This document shows, piece by piece, positions 43,485 through 50,222 of a DNA stretch of 64,000 bases. The notes beneath the pieces were generated by a model, which was not told the DNA's origin, did no database searches, and was given only the letters and a program-made list of their open reading frames with translations. The stretch lies in assembly GCA_947588825.1 (NCBI GenBank), contig CANPZU010000005.1, positions 1 through 64,000 of the forward strand, in the 5' to 3' direction. Every line of letters begins with the position of its first letter. The stretch's first letter is position 1. The translations under genes were made by a program, and so were the position numbers. Source of the stretch: an uncultured Clostridia bacterium (GTDB taxonomy: Bacteria; Bacillota; Clostridia; Oscillospirales; CAG-272).

Positions 43485-44640
43485 AGCATACTTTTTCAGG
43501 CTGTCGTAGTCCCGTTGGGGTATGCTAGCCCGCCGCGCTCCGGATCGGCTTGCCTGTGTTGCTCTCCACAGCGTCACAGTTACTATCGGTCTGTGTTCCG
43601 TCCGGCTTTCACAGATGGGAGCGACCCAGCACTCTTCTCAGTAGGATTTGAACCTGCACTCAGTCCTACAGACCAGCACTGCCATTTATGCTATGAGAAC
43701 ATCAGTACCCGTCTTTCCAGGCTGTCAACCCTTCCTTACATGGACTACGGGTCATAGGTGTCGTTATCGGGGCTGCAAGGATGCTCCGTGTGCCTCCGCC
43801 AAGTTCATACGCCGAACGGAAGCATAGATGCCTGCTTTCCGTCTTTCAGCCGTTCCGAGGGGACGAACGCAACAGGCAAGCGTTAACCGGCATCAGCAAA
43901 ACAGTCGTCACCGTCTTACCTCTTTTGTATCTGCCCGGTTCATGCACCGGGGAGAGACATATAAAGTGTGCGGGTAGAGAATTACACTCTACACATACCC
44001 TTTTTAACGACCGTGCGTTTTCCCTTTGGATTGTTGATTTGCCTCCGGTGCGCTCTACCGTATTTTTCAACGGAGTCTCGCTATCTACGCTATCCCGGCA
44101 TCAGTGCGCCTCGGTGGATAACCGATATTTACCTCTCGTTCGGGCGCTGAGTTCACCAGGTTCGTTCACAGTCGTATGACATACGTCCCTACGTCGCGTC
44201 TTATTCCGCCACCGCACACTGTTTGTGAGACTTGTCTATCGCCAGAGCCGATCCGATAGGATAGTAGCCAAAGCCTTTTTTCGATAGCAGATCTCTTTCC
44301 GACTCTCACGGATGGAAATACCCTCCAGTATTATCTGCCCATTCATATGTGCCGCAGGACGGCGGCAGTAACAGATGGCCCGCAAGTGTGCCTCTCAGCC
44401 TGCGGGAACTGTTGCCCCTTGTACTTCAGGGCGATAAATCTAGCATAGGTAGTCCCGAAGGTACATCCCACGCGCCATAACTCCCCTCATGCAGAGAGCA
44501 AAGGCATATATTTAAGATATGTCGTATCTTCCGCAGGACGGGCCTCCGGTGTTTATCCTGCCTTCTGCTTGAGCGACAAGCGTCCCCGTCTATTCTTCTA
44601 TCCCGCGCAAAGCGAGTCCGACATTTACCGGAGATACATC
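43485..44640 (-). ncRNA. Candidate giant structured RNA (GOLLD/ROOL-like)
   Basis: About 1.15 kb without a convincing gene, between the tRNA cluster and a terminator. It is dense with local inverted repeats: CCCGGT/ACCGGG (43934-43951), GCCGC/GCGGC (44351-44366), CGTATG/CATACG (44172-44184), a bulged 9-bp stem at 43814-43842, and CCCC/GGG pairs at 44415-44431. The 11-mer CCGCAGGACGG occurs twice (44352, 44531). GOLLD and ROOL are known giant RNAs found in Firmicute phages beside tRNA clusters, sometimes containing a tRNA-like part, as is seen here. Strand inferred from the tRNAs. Identity not proven. Confidence 0.6.
43634..43700 (-). pseudogene. tRNA-like remnant inside the large RNA
   Basis: On the minus strand: 6 of 7 acceptor pairs (GTTCTCA / TGAGAAG), a D-arm-like GCAT/GTGC and a clear T-loop (GGTTCAAATCC). 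But the anticodon stem is poor, the variable loop is almost absent, the T stem has one mismatch and there is no CCA. It looks like a degenerate tRNA or a tRNA-like domain of the surrounding RNA. Confidence 0.4.
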
Positions 44641-44662
44641 TGATTTTATGCCGTAACCGGCA

Positions 44663-44754
44663 TGGCGGCGGATGTAAGAATCGAACTCACAAGCCGCTTA
44701 TCACGGCCACCGGTTTTCAAAACCGCTCCCCGCCCAACTGGGGTCAAATCCGCC
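44663..44754 (-). tRNA. tRNA-Ser(TGA)
   Basis: 92 bases including encoded CCA. Acceptor GGCGGAT/ATCCGCC is perfect, the anticodon loop is TTTGAAA, a long variable arm GCCG/CGGC is present and the T arm is GTGAG/CTTAC. The D arm is unusual (CCCC/GGGG with a four-base linker). The anticodon TGA and long variable arm define serine, not selenocysteine. Confidence 0.85.
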
Positions 44755-44773
44755 ATAATATAAAACAGTTATA

Positions 44774-44847
44774 TGGAGCTGACAGCAGGAGTCGAACCTA
44801 CATCAGTTGCTTACGAAACAACAGTTCTGCCATTGAACTATGCCAGC
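44774..44847 (-). tRNA. tRNA-Thr(CGT)
   Basis: 74 bases with encoded CCA. Acceptor GCTGGCA/TGTCAGC (one GU), D arm GTTC/GAAC, anticodon stem GTTGT/GCAAC with loop TTCGTAA, T arm GTAGG/CCTGC with TTCGACT loop. Confidence 0.9.
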
Positions 44848-44849
44848 GT

Positions 44850-44926
44850 TGGAGCTGACGCAGAGGATCGAACTCTGAACACACTGCTTACAAAACAGCT
44901 GCTCTGCCTGATTGAGCTACGTCAGC
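44850..44926 (-). tRNA. tRNA-Thr(TGT)
   Basis: 77 bases with encoded CCA. Acceptor GCTGACG/CGTCAGC perfect, D arm GCTC/GAGC, anticodon loop TTTGTAA, T arm CAGAG/CTCTG. Two bases separate its CCA from the next tRNA, so the pair is processed from one transcript. Confidence 0.92.
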
Positions 44927-44940
44927 ATATGACGGAGCTG

Positions 44941-45165
44941 TTATTGCTCCCATGGAACTTTATCTTCCAGATCCATTGGTGACTTTGCCGTAGCAATCTG
45001 TTCGAGACCTCCGTCAACATTCTTCCACAGCGTAAACCGCATCTTTTCCAGACAATGCGTAATGAAATACTCCTGCCCAGACTTTGTAATACATCGAACA
45101 CCGTGACCGTTCTCTGACGCAGGCAATTTCTTGACAACCTTATTCGCTCCGCTTGATCTTGGCAT
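44941..45165 (-). CDS. Small hypothetical protein between tRNAs (74 aa)
   Basis: 74 residues, MPRSSGANKVVKKLPASENG onward, with a C-terminal WKNVDGGLEQIATAKSPMDL. ATG preceded by AGGAGG at seven bases. That Shine-Dalgarno overlaps the encoded CCA end of tRNA-Glu(TTC) (CACCAGGAGG). Longer readings of this frame run through the tRNA and are false. Basic N-terminus, no known family. The tRNA processing cut would release the mRNA just before its ribosome site. Confidence 0.7.
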   Translation of the reverse strand: MPRSSGANKVVKKLPASENGHGVRCITKSGQEYFITHCLEKMRFTLWKNVDGGLEQIATAKSPMDLEDKVPWEQ

Positions 45166-45177
45166 GACAACTCCTCC

Positions 45178-45253
45178 TGGTGACGACGGTGGGAGTCGAA
45201 CCCACAGTCTCCGGCTTGAAGGGCCGGCAACTTTACCTTTCGTCCACGTCGCC
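45178..45253 (-). tRNA. tRNA-Glu(TTC)
   Basis: 76 bases with encoded CCA. Acceptor GGCGACG/CGTCGTC (one GU), anticodon stem CCGGC/GCCGG with loop CCTTCAA, T arm GTGGG/CCCAC. Confidence 0.92.
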
Positions 45254-45259
45254 ATTGTA

Positions 45260-45336
45260 TGGTACTCCCAGTGAGGATCGAACTCACATTACCGGCTTGA
45301 GAGGCCAGCCTCCTATTCCAGTTAGAGGATGGGAGC
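45260..45336 (-). tRNA. tRNA-Glu(CTC)
   Basis: 77 bases with encoded CCA. Acceptor GCTCCCA/TGGGAGT (GU at the first pair), D arm CTCT/GGAG, anticodon stem CTGGC/GCCGG with loop CTCTCAA, T arm GTGAG/CTCAC. A second glutamate tRNA beside TTC covers the GAG codon. Confidence 0.85.
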
Positions 45337-45340
45337 ATAT

Positions 45341-45415
45341 TGGCTGGGATGGCTGGATTCGGACCAGCGGATGCGGGAGTCAAAGTCCCGTGCCTTACCA
45401 CTTGGCTACACCCCA
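45341..45415 (-). tRNA. tRNA-Gln(TTG)
   Basis: 75 bases with encoded CCA. Acceptor TGGGGTG/CATCCCA (one GU), D arm GCC/GGC, anticodon stem CGGGA/TCCCG with loop CTTTGAC, T arm GCTGG/CCAGC. The UA-type first pair and TTTG loop are usual for glutamine tRNAs. Confidence 0.9.
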
Positions 45416-45420
45416 ACATA

Positions 45421-45699
45421 TCATTCGTTCTCAGGCCAGACATCCTCTGAATAGAGAATATTTTCGTTGAAATCCTGAGAAACTTGACTGGCGGCACGGG
45501 CTACATACACCGCAATCCTGCGGTCAACAAATTTATCATCAGAGGTCAGAAACCCCTGTTCAGCTGTTTCTTTGTCATAGTCAATGTGCAGGTCGTGCAT
45601 CAATCTGAAAATCTCATCATGCCGGCGTCCACAAAGGATATGATAATACTCACTATTTTTCAGCCTGAATTTGATAGCTGCCGAAACAAGTTTAGTCAT
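45421..45699 (-). CDS. Small hypothetical protein between tRNAs (92 aa)
   Basis: 92 residues, MTKLVSAAIKFRLKNSEYYH onward, with CGRRHDEIFRLMHDLHIDYD and an acidic end. ATG six bases after AAGGAGG, and the Shine-Dalgarno again follows directly on the encoded CCA of a tRNA (Gly). Longer readings cross the tRNA and are rejected. No family recognised. The arrangement mirrors the 74-residue gene. Confidence 0.7.
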   Translation of the reverse strand: MTKLVSAAIKFRLKNSEYYHILCGRRHDEIFRLMHDLHIDYDKETAEQGFLTSDDKFVDRRIAVYVARAASQVSQDFNENILYSEDVWPENE

Positions 45700-45713
45700 A
45701 ATAATCCTCCTTT

Positions 45714-45789
45714 TGGAGTGGGCGACGGGAGTCGAACCCGCAACATCCGACTTGGAAGGACGGCACTCTTCCGATTGAGCTACACCCAC
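45714..45789 (-). tRNA. tRNA-Gly(TCC)
   Basis: 76 bases with encoded CCA. Acceptor GTGGGTG/CGCCCAC, D arm GCTC/GAGT, anticodon loop CTTCCAA, T arm GCGGG/CCCGT. The anticodon stem CCGTC/GTCGG has one T-T mismatch. Confidence 0.88.
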
Positions 45790-45838
45790 ATAAAAGAAAG
45801 CAATCATTTTCTGGTCTTAGTTGCCCAATAATGACCGG

Positions 45839-45916
45839 TGGTTGCGGAGGCGGGAGTCGAACCCGCGTAGATCTGCTTATGAGGCAGAGCTGGAACCACC
45901 TCCAGTCTACTCCGCA
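45839..45916 (-). tRNA. tRNA-Met(CAT)
   Basis: 78 bases with encoded CCA. Acceptor TGCGGAG/CTCCGCA perfect, anticodon stem TCTGC/GCAGA with loop CTCATAA, T arm GCGGG/CCCGC, and a D arm that can pair as CTGGA/TCCAG. A paired first base rules against an initiator. Modification to a lysidine Ile tRNA cannot be excluded from sequence. Confidence 0.85.
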
Positions 45917-46060
45917 ATATATAGACGGTTTAAAAAACTGATCGACAGCGACGATCTTCAAAAACTACCCGTCAAGTTTTCTGAAACATGAGACGCATAA
46001 AATTCAAACCTTATAAATATATTTTATATAAAGAATTAAGATTGCTGTAAGCGTCTCGAA

Positions 46061-46136
46061 TGGTCTGAGTGAGAAGATTTGAACTTCCGCCCCCACGATC
46101 CCAGATCGTGTGTTCTTCCAACTGAACTACACCCAG
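46061..46136 (-). tRNA. tRNA-Pro(TGG) with C33
   Basis: 76 bases with encoded CCA. Acceptor CTGGGTG/CACTCAG (one GU), D arm GTTC/GAAC, anticodon stem CACGA/TCGTG, T arm GGAAG/CTTCT. The loop reads TCTGGGA, so position 33, almost always U, is C. Its 5' end overlaps the stop codon of the HNH gene by a few bases. Confidence 0.82.
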
Positions 46137-46639
46137 GTTTTGCATATAATGGCAGATCTTAATGTAGAATGGTCAACACCCAAAAGCCGTGCTAAACACC
46201 TTAATCCGTATTGTTTATCTCGTGGCACATATACAGAACGAGCCCATTCGACTTTTTCTTTCGTAAGCTTTGAAAAACAATTATCCTCACACTTTTGTGT
46301 ATTCAACAGCCCATTCTCAGATGCATGAATCATATTTTCACTTCCAGTTACCCATTCTAGGTTGTCTACACAATTATTCAGTTTATTTCCATCTAAATGG
46401 TTCACTTCTGGTTTATTTTCTGGATTTGGAATAAAAGTTTCAGCAACCGCCCTATGTACTCGGACACATACTTTTCTTTCACGGCATCCAAGACTTACTG
46501 AACACATCTTGTATCCATTGTCTGAAAGTAGCTGTTTTCTGATATGATGAGTTTTAATACCTAGAATATCTCCATGATCTGAAATTAGATAATAATCTCC
46601 TAAATCACTCCCATGATAAATCATTCTTCTCCATTCCAT
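46127..46639 (-). CDS. HNH homing endonuclease
   Basis: 170 residues. N-terminal NUMOD4-type segment (EWRRMIYHGSDLGDYYLISD), then an HNH_3 nuclease core (HRAVAETFIPNPENKP, EVNHLDGNKLNNCVDNLEWV with the His/Asn pairs) and a C-terminal helix-turn-helix-like end (YGLRCLARLLGVDHSTLRSA). ATG with GGAGG five bases upstream. It is free-standing, between tmRNA and tRNA-Pro, and its last codons use the first bases of the tRNA gene. AT-rich compared with neighbours, as for a mobile element. Confidence 0.88.
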   Translation of the reverse strand: MEWRRMIYHGSDLGDYYLISDHGDILGIKTHHIRKQLLSDNGYKMCSVSLGCRERKVCVRVHRAVAETFIPNPENKPEVNHLDGNKLNNCVDNLEWVTGSENMIHASENGLLNTQKCEDNCFSKLTKEKVEWARSVYVPRDKQYGLRCLARLLGVDHSTLRSAIICKTWV

Positions 46640-46750
46640 AAGTACCTCCGTATCGAGAGAATTGGTAAAAGCAGCACCGCCGCGTGCAGGCTTCTCTCAT
46701 GGTGCCTGGAGCCAGACGGCCATCTTACAATAACACGCCTTGCTCCGATA

Positions 46751-47169
46751 TGGTGGAGCCGAGGGGTTACGATCCCCTGTCCGAAATTCCTACATGAACA
46801 GGACCTTCTTACGCAATAGGCAGTTTTCAGCAATGCCAAAGCGGGTGCTTGCGATACTGCCATATCTTGCCCAGGATGTACAAAACGGTTTGCACACCTC
46901 CACCACCTTATTTCTTTACCCAGTGATAAGGAAAACTGCAAAGATGCGGTGTATCTTTGACCTCAGACGCTTACCCATCCGCCGGTGCGTCGTCTTGGGA
47001 AATCCATACTCCGATTAAGCTGCGGCCCTGCTAGCCATCAGGTCAACAACAGCGGGATGGATCATGATAACAGTATCAGTGTTGTCATTTCATTTTTGTT
47101 AAGCCTTAAGGCGGTCTTCTACCTGCGAGTCCCGCACTCTCAGAACCCCGTCGAATCCAAAACGGCCCC
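46751..47169 (-). ncRNA. ssrA: Phage-encoded tmRNA
   Basis: 419 bases. The 5' end GGGGCCGTTTTGGATTCGAC and 3' end (GTAGGAATTTCGGACAGGGG, then ATCGTAA loop, CCCCT, CGGCTCC, A, CCA) are the tRNA-like domain signatures of tmRNA. Acceptor GGGGCCG pairs with CGGCTCC. A tag frame ends with ...GCT AGC AGG GCC GCA GCT TAA (stop at 47015-47017), giving a tag ending SRAAA. Translating back it reads NDNTDTV...; the resume codon is uncertain. tmRNA frees stalled ribosomes and tags proteins. The T-loop ATCGTAA departs from the usual TTCGANN. Confidence 0.88.
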
Positions 47170-47242
47170 ATATTTGATTTTCAAGTTACTTTTTTGCAGC
47201 GTTAATTGTTACGTATCACATTGACAAATATCTGTAATTAAC

Positions 47243-47258
47243 AATTAAATGTTTTGCT
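47243..47258 (-). promoter_or_regulatory. Regulatory motif copy 1 (near tmRNA promoter)
   Basis: AGCAAAACATTTAATT on the minus strand, just downstream of the -10 of the tmRNA promoter. With copy 2 it frames the promoter as an inverted pair. Confidence 0.6.
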
Positions 47259-47265
47259 TAAATAT

Positions 47266-47294
47266 AATATACTACAGGTTTTCCTATTTGTCAA
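47266..47294 (-). promoter_or_regulatory. Consensus sigma-70 promoter of the RNA island
   Basis: TTGACA (47289-47294), 17 bases, TATATT (47266-47271) on the minus strand, about 97 bases before the tmRNA 5' end. It probably drives tmRNA, HNH gene, the nine tRNAs and the large RNA candidate as one leftward transcript. Confidence 0.8.
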
Positions 47295-47295
47295 T

Positions 47296-47315
47296 AGCAA
47301 AACATTAAATTTAAA
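47296..47315 (+). promoter_or_regulatory. Regulatory motif copy 2
   Basis: AGCAAAACATTAAATTTAAA (one deviation from the consensus), immediately upstream of the -35 of the tmRNA promoter and inverted relative to copy 1. Confidence 0.6.
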
Positions 47316-47337
47316 AGAAAATTTTTTAGCTTTCCTG

Positions 47338-47616
47338 TTACTCATTCACCCGTACAGCCTGCTTCAAACTGCTGCTCGCACGGAACATAGGCAGCTTGCG
47401 GTCGCTCGATACGCGCATCTCACCCGTAGAGATATCCTTGCTGTTGCGGCCCTTCCTCGTTTTCACCTCAAAAGTGCCGAATCCGCGTAGCTGCACCTGC
47501 TCGCCATTGATAAGTGCGGTACGGATAATGTCCAGCAGATCATCAATCACCGTGTTGGCTTGGTTTTTATAGTAACCCTTTTCACATAAAGCTGCCACAA
47601 TATCAGCTTTAATCAT
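47338..47616 (-). CDS. HU-family DNA-binding protein
   Basis: 92 residues from the ATG seven bases after GAGGAG. Full HU fold: helical MIKADIVAALCEKGYYKNQA, then VQLRGFGTFEVKTRKGRNSK, the DNA-grasping arm and C-terminal helix (RASSSLKQAVRVNE). It bends DNA and may organise the phage genome or recombination complexes. The arm lacks the usual NPxTG (it has DISTGEM), so specificity may differ. Confidence 0.9.
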   Translation of the reverse strand: MIKADIVAALCEKGYYKNQANTVIDDLLDIIRTALINGEQVQLRGFGTFEVKTRKGRNSKDISTGEMRVSSDRKLPMFRASSSLKQAVRVNE

Positions 47617-47627
47617 GATTTCACTCC

Positions 47628-48383
47628 TCATATAAATTTAAATATATAACCATTAGTAGATCGTCTTTCACCATGACAAACTTTTGAAATCATTTTATAT
47701 CCTATTCCTGTACATTTTTCTGCTTCACGTGCACTCTCATAAGTATTTATTAAGTTCATATTCTTATCAAACTGGCCTACGGGCTTTTTACGTGTTGAAA
47801 CATAGCTTACTGTGAATGTTGAAAAATCTTCATTTTTTGTAATATGCTTCCACGTTCTCTTATTCTTTATATCACTAACCGTCATTTCAGATATATTGTA
47901 TTTTCTACCAATTTCAGCAAGCGGTGTATTCATTTTGATGTCTTCAATAATGCGTGAGACATCACTCTCAGTTAGTATTGATGATTTTACTTGTTCACCA
48001 TATATATGTCCTCTTTTAACAGCAGAAATTCTCTTGTTCTCGGACATCCGATATTGCTCGTCAGAATATCCAGTTCTAACATTCCCACCATCACCGCCAG
48101 AGGCAATATTATAAAATGAATCATTATGTATAGCATCATAAAATTCAATCCAAAACTTCTCTTTTTCGTTAAGATCAGCTAGTGAAAATGCTTTATCAAT
48201 AATTATTCTATTAAAGCTCGCCTTTCCATATTTATTAACTGCTTTTCTTAATAATACACCACTTCCTATGTATCTTACCCACTCTCTGTTTCGATCATAT
48301 TTTCGCTTTCCTATATACTTCTTACCATTCACAATATTTGTTGTGATATAAATAAACCCGTAATATGCCAAATCATCTGCCAT
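47628..48383 (-). CDS. GIY-YIG homing endonuclease
   Basis: 251 residues from the ATG that overlaps the upstream stop (TAATG). An ATG three codons up is possible. The nuclease domain has GFIYITTN...KKYIGK (GIY and YIG elements), a conserved Arg and the Glu in KFWIEFY. Then an HTH-like region (LAEIGRKYNISEMTVSDIK) and a C-terminal NUMOD1-type repeat (VGQFDKNMNLINTYESAREA). AT-rich, free-standing. It follows the metallophosphoesterase gene whose 3' part is similarly AT-rich. Confidence 0.88.
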   Translation of the reverse strand: MADDLAYYGFIYITTNIVNGKKYIGKRKYDRNREWVRYIGSGVLLRKAVNKYGKASFNRIIIDKAFSLADLNEKEKFWIEFYDAIHNDSFYNIASGGDGGNVRTGYSDEQYRMSENKRISAVKRGHIYGEQVKSSILTESDVSRIIEDIKMNTPLAEIGRKYNISEMTVSDIKNKRTWKHITKNEDFSTFTVSYVSTRKKPVGQFDKNMNLINTYESAREAEKCTGIGYKMISKVCHGERRSTNGYIFKFI

Positions 48384-49621
48384 TAACCACATCTCAGATG
48401 ATACTCAGCATCCAAGCCTGATGCAGATGAAACTATCAATAATGTTTGTCCAGGATTAGAATATAACCTACGATCATTTGCATAATCATCAGATCCGCAA
48501 AGAGCATCACACACCATTGATATTACGCCAAATTGTTCATAACTCTCTCTATGGTGCTTATCTCCAAGTAAAATATAGTCTACATTGTATCCATATTTCT
48601 TATGAAATAATGTAGTTAATGCTGTCGTAGAATTTTTCGCACCATCAAGATCACCATGCGATGCACAAAACCCGTAATCGAATACTCTAAAACATAGAAA
48701 TTCGTTTTCAAAATCATTTTTTACAAGTACATTTTCTGAGCCACGTAATCTCTGCTCTAACCACCAAGGAATCAACCTCTCCAAATTATCTGCATGAAGG
48801 CTATCATTTTTATCTTGAATGGTACGCGCATGATTACCATACGTCATATAGACGATTGTCTTATCAACAAATTTGCTTAGATATTCGACACATTGAGCAA
48901 GAATTTCTGATGCCTGCATAATTTGATTGCAAACAAGTTCCTCAGATGCTACTCTTGCACTGACATGAATACTACCATGAACAAGATCTCCAAGAACAAC
49001 AATATGGAGCTTTGAACATCTATGTAGCATTATTCTGTTTGCGGCATTTTCAACAATGTTCTTAATACGATCTTTACAAACCGTCGTATTATATTGATTC
49101 CATACATTATTTGTGGTCATCCCATAATGCCAATCAGTTAACACGAGGATTGCTTCATTATCATTGTTAAGATCATGTGAATGATTAAAATCAATGCTAC
49201 CAATGCTATCTTTTAACCCATTGGCAGCCTCGATCAGACGGTCCTCCAGATTTTCCTCGCGGCCAATCCTGTCAACCATCTTATGGAACTCCCGCCTCTG
49301 GTCATAGAAACGCTTTGTTTCTTTGCGCATTTCAGCAATCTTGCAGTCCAGCTCATTCATGTAGCTATCCTGATTCGGCGCACATTGAGAAGCATATTTC
49401 TTTTTGAAGTATTGTGCAACCGCATATCCAGAATATGGCGTGACGGAAGCGGCCTTCCGCAGACTGTCTCTGTGACAGTCAATCCCGGTTGCTTCAACAA
49501 TATCTTCCCAATCCAGATCGTCAGGCTTTTGTTCAATTTTCATTTCAATGAGGCGAAGACCATATTCAAATACATCCTCACCGTCACGACGTTCATACTT
49601 CGGATTCACGAATGTCTTCAC
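48383..49621 (-). CDS. Calcineurin-like metallophosphoesterase
   Basis: 412 residues. The metal-binding set is present in order: DWHYG (about 168), VLGDLVHG (about 212), YGNHAR (about 268), ASHGD (about 322) and GDKHHRE (about 355). The N-terminal 130 residues are helical and charged. Phage members act on DNA ends or nucleotides, and this may be a nuclease. GTG start overlapping the upstream stop (GTGA). The last two thirds of the gene are AT-rich while the first third is not. Confidence 0.85.
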   Translation of the reverse strand: MKTFVNPKYERRDGEDVFEYGLRLIEMKIEQKPDDLDWEDIVEATGIDCHRDSLRKAASVTPYSGYAVAQYFKKKYASQCAPNQDSYMNELDCKIAEMRKETKRFYDQRREFHKMVDRIGREENLEDRLIEAANGLKDSIGSIDFNHSHDLNNDNEAILVLTDWHYGMTTNNVWNQYNTTVCKDRIKNIVENAANRIMLHRCSKLHIVVLGDLVHGSIHVSARVASEELVCNQIMQASEILAQCVEYLSKFVDKTIVYMTYGNHARTIQDKNDSLHADNLERLIPWWLEQRLRGSENVLVKNDFENEFLCFRVFDYGFCASHGDLDGAKNSTTALTTLFHKKYGYNVDYILLGDKHHRESYEQFGVISMVCDALCGSDDYANDRRLYSNPGQTLLIVSSASGLDAEYHLRCG

Positions 49622-49809
49622 CTCTCATCCGCAGGCAAAATCCTTCTCTGCCTGATTTCGATTTCTATATCCGGAACCCCATTCCACCGGCTCAGGATCT
49701 CCATGATATCATAAGTCCGCACATTATCGGTGCAAAACTCGGTAAGTGTCATATCGGAGCAATCAATCACCGCATGGGAATACCGCTCACAGCTTTCTCT
49801 GATCGCCAT
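49618..49809 (-). CDS. Small hypothetical protein
   Basis: 63 residues from an ATG (MAIRESCERYSHAVIDCSDM) preceded by TGGTGG. The frame is open further upstream with a CGECEEKC segment, but that part overlaps the neighbouring gene in another frame. Contains MTLTEFCTDNVRTYDIMEIL. Its stop overlaps the metallophosphoesterase GTG. No function known. Confidence 0.5.
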   Translation of the reverse strand: MAIRESCERYSHAVIDCSDMTLTEFCTDNVRTYDIMEILSRWNGVPDIEIEIRQRRILPADER

Positions 49810-50059
49810 TGGAGCCACCATTGCACATTTTTCTTCGCATTCGCCGCAGCTCATTTCTTCGGTCATACTCTTTGACCAGCTCTGCGGCATATGCGTTGCT
49901 GTCAGCGATCATCCGCATCAGCTCTTCACTCTCCGTACAGAAATAGTGGTGACGCTTGGAATCCTGCTTCATCGTTCTGGGAAACTTGTAGTAGGGCGGC
50001 TTATTGGGAGGAAACGCCTTGACCAGCTTGTCCTTCTCAGCCTTGGTAATCGAAATCAC
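49787..50059 (-). CDS. Small basic hypothetical protein
   Basis: 90 residues from a GTG with AAGGATGAG upstream. Basic (AEKDKLVKAFPPNKPPYYKF; NELRRMRRKMCNGG). It overlaps the next gene's start by 23 bases. Possible nucleic-acid binding from composition only. Confidence 0.5.
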   Translation of the reverse strand: MISITKAEKDKLVKAFPPNKPPYYKFPRTMKQDSKRHHYFCTESEELMRMIADSNAYAAELVKEYDRRNELRRMRRKMCNGGSNGDQRKL

Positions 50060-50126
50060 AAAAACTCATCCTTTTCAAATAGATTTGAGGGCTTCTACTT
50101 CCCCCTTCATAAAAACAATTTATTTT

Positions 50127-50168
50127 GGGCTTGGAAACTCCCGACAACAACCGAGAGTTACCAAGCCC
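50127..50168. terminator. Long hairpin after the RNA polymerase-like gene
   Basis: GGGCTTGG...CCAAGCCC with inner AACTC/GAGTT pairing, about 17 paired positions with small mismatches, between the 940-residue gene and the gene behind it. U-tracts are weak on both sides (ATTTTGG on plus, AAAATAAA on minus), so it may be a processing or pausing site rather than a simple terminator. Confidence 0.5.
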
Positions 50169-50222
50169 ATTTTGGAATTATTCTAGCGAAACGCCCAAAT
50201 TTGGCGCAAAATTTGTGCATTT

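Noticed and set aside
43781..44179. 132-codon frame in the large RNA candidate
   Set aside because: No ribosome site, no sensible composition, overlaps dense hairpins and lies opposite the likely RNA strand.
44663..44754. Selenocysteine tRNA
   Set aside because: Long variable arm and GCCA end are suggestive, but the anticodon is TGA (Ser) and the acceptor has 7, not 8, pairs.
44922..45497. 191-codon minus frame across tRNA genes
   Set aside because: It reads through three tRNAs; the true small gene starts inside it with its own AGGAGG.
46621..47018. Frames inside the tmRNA on both strands
   Set aside because: The sequence matches both ends of ssrA; the only translated part expected is the tag.
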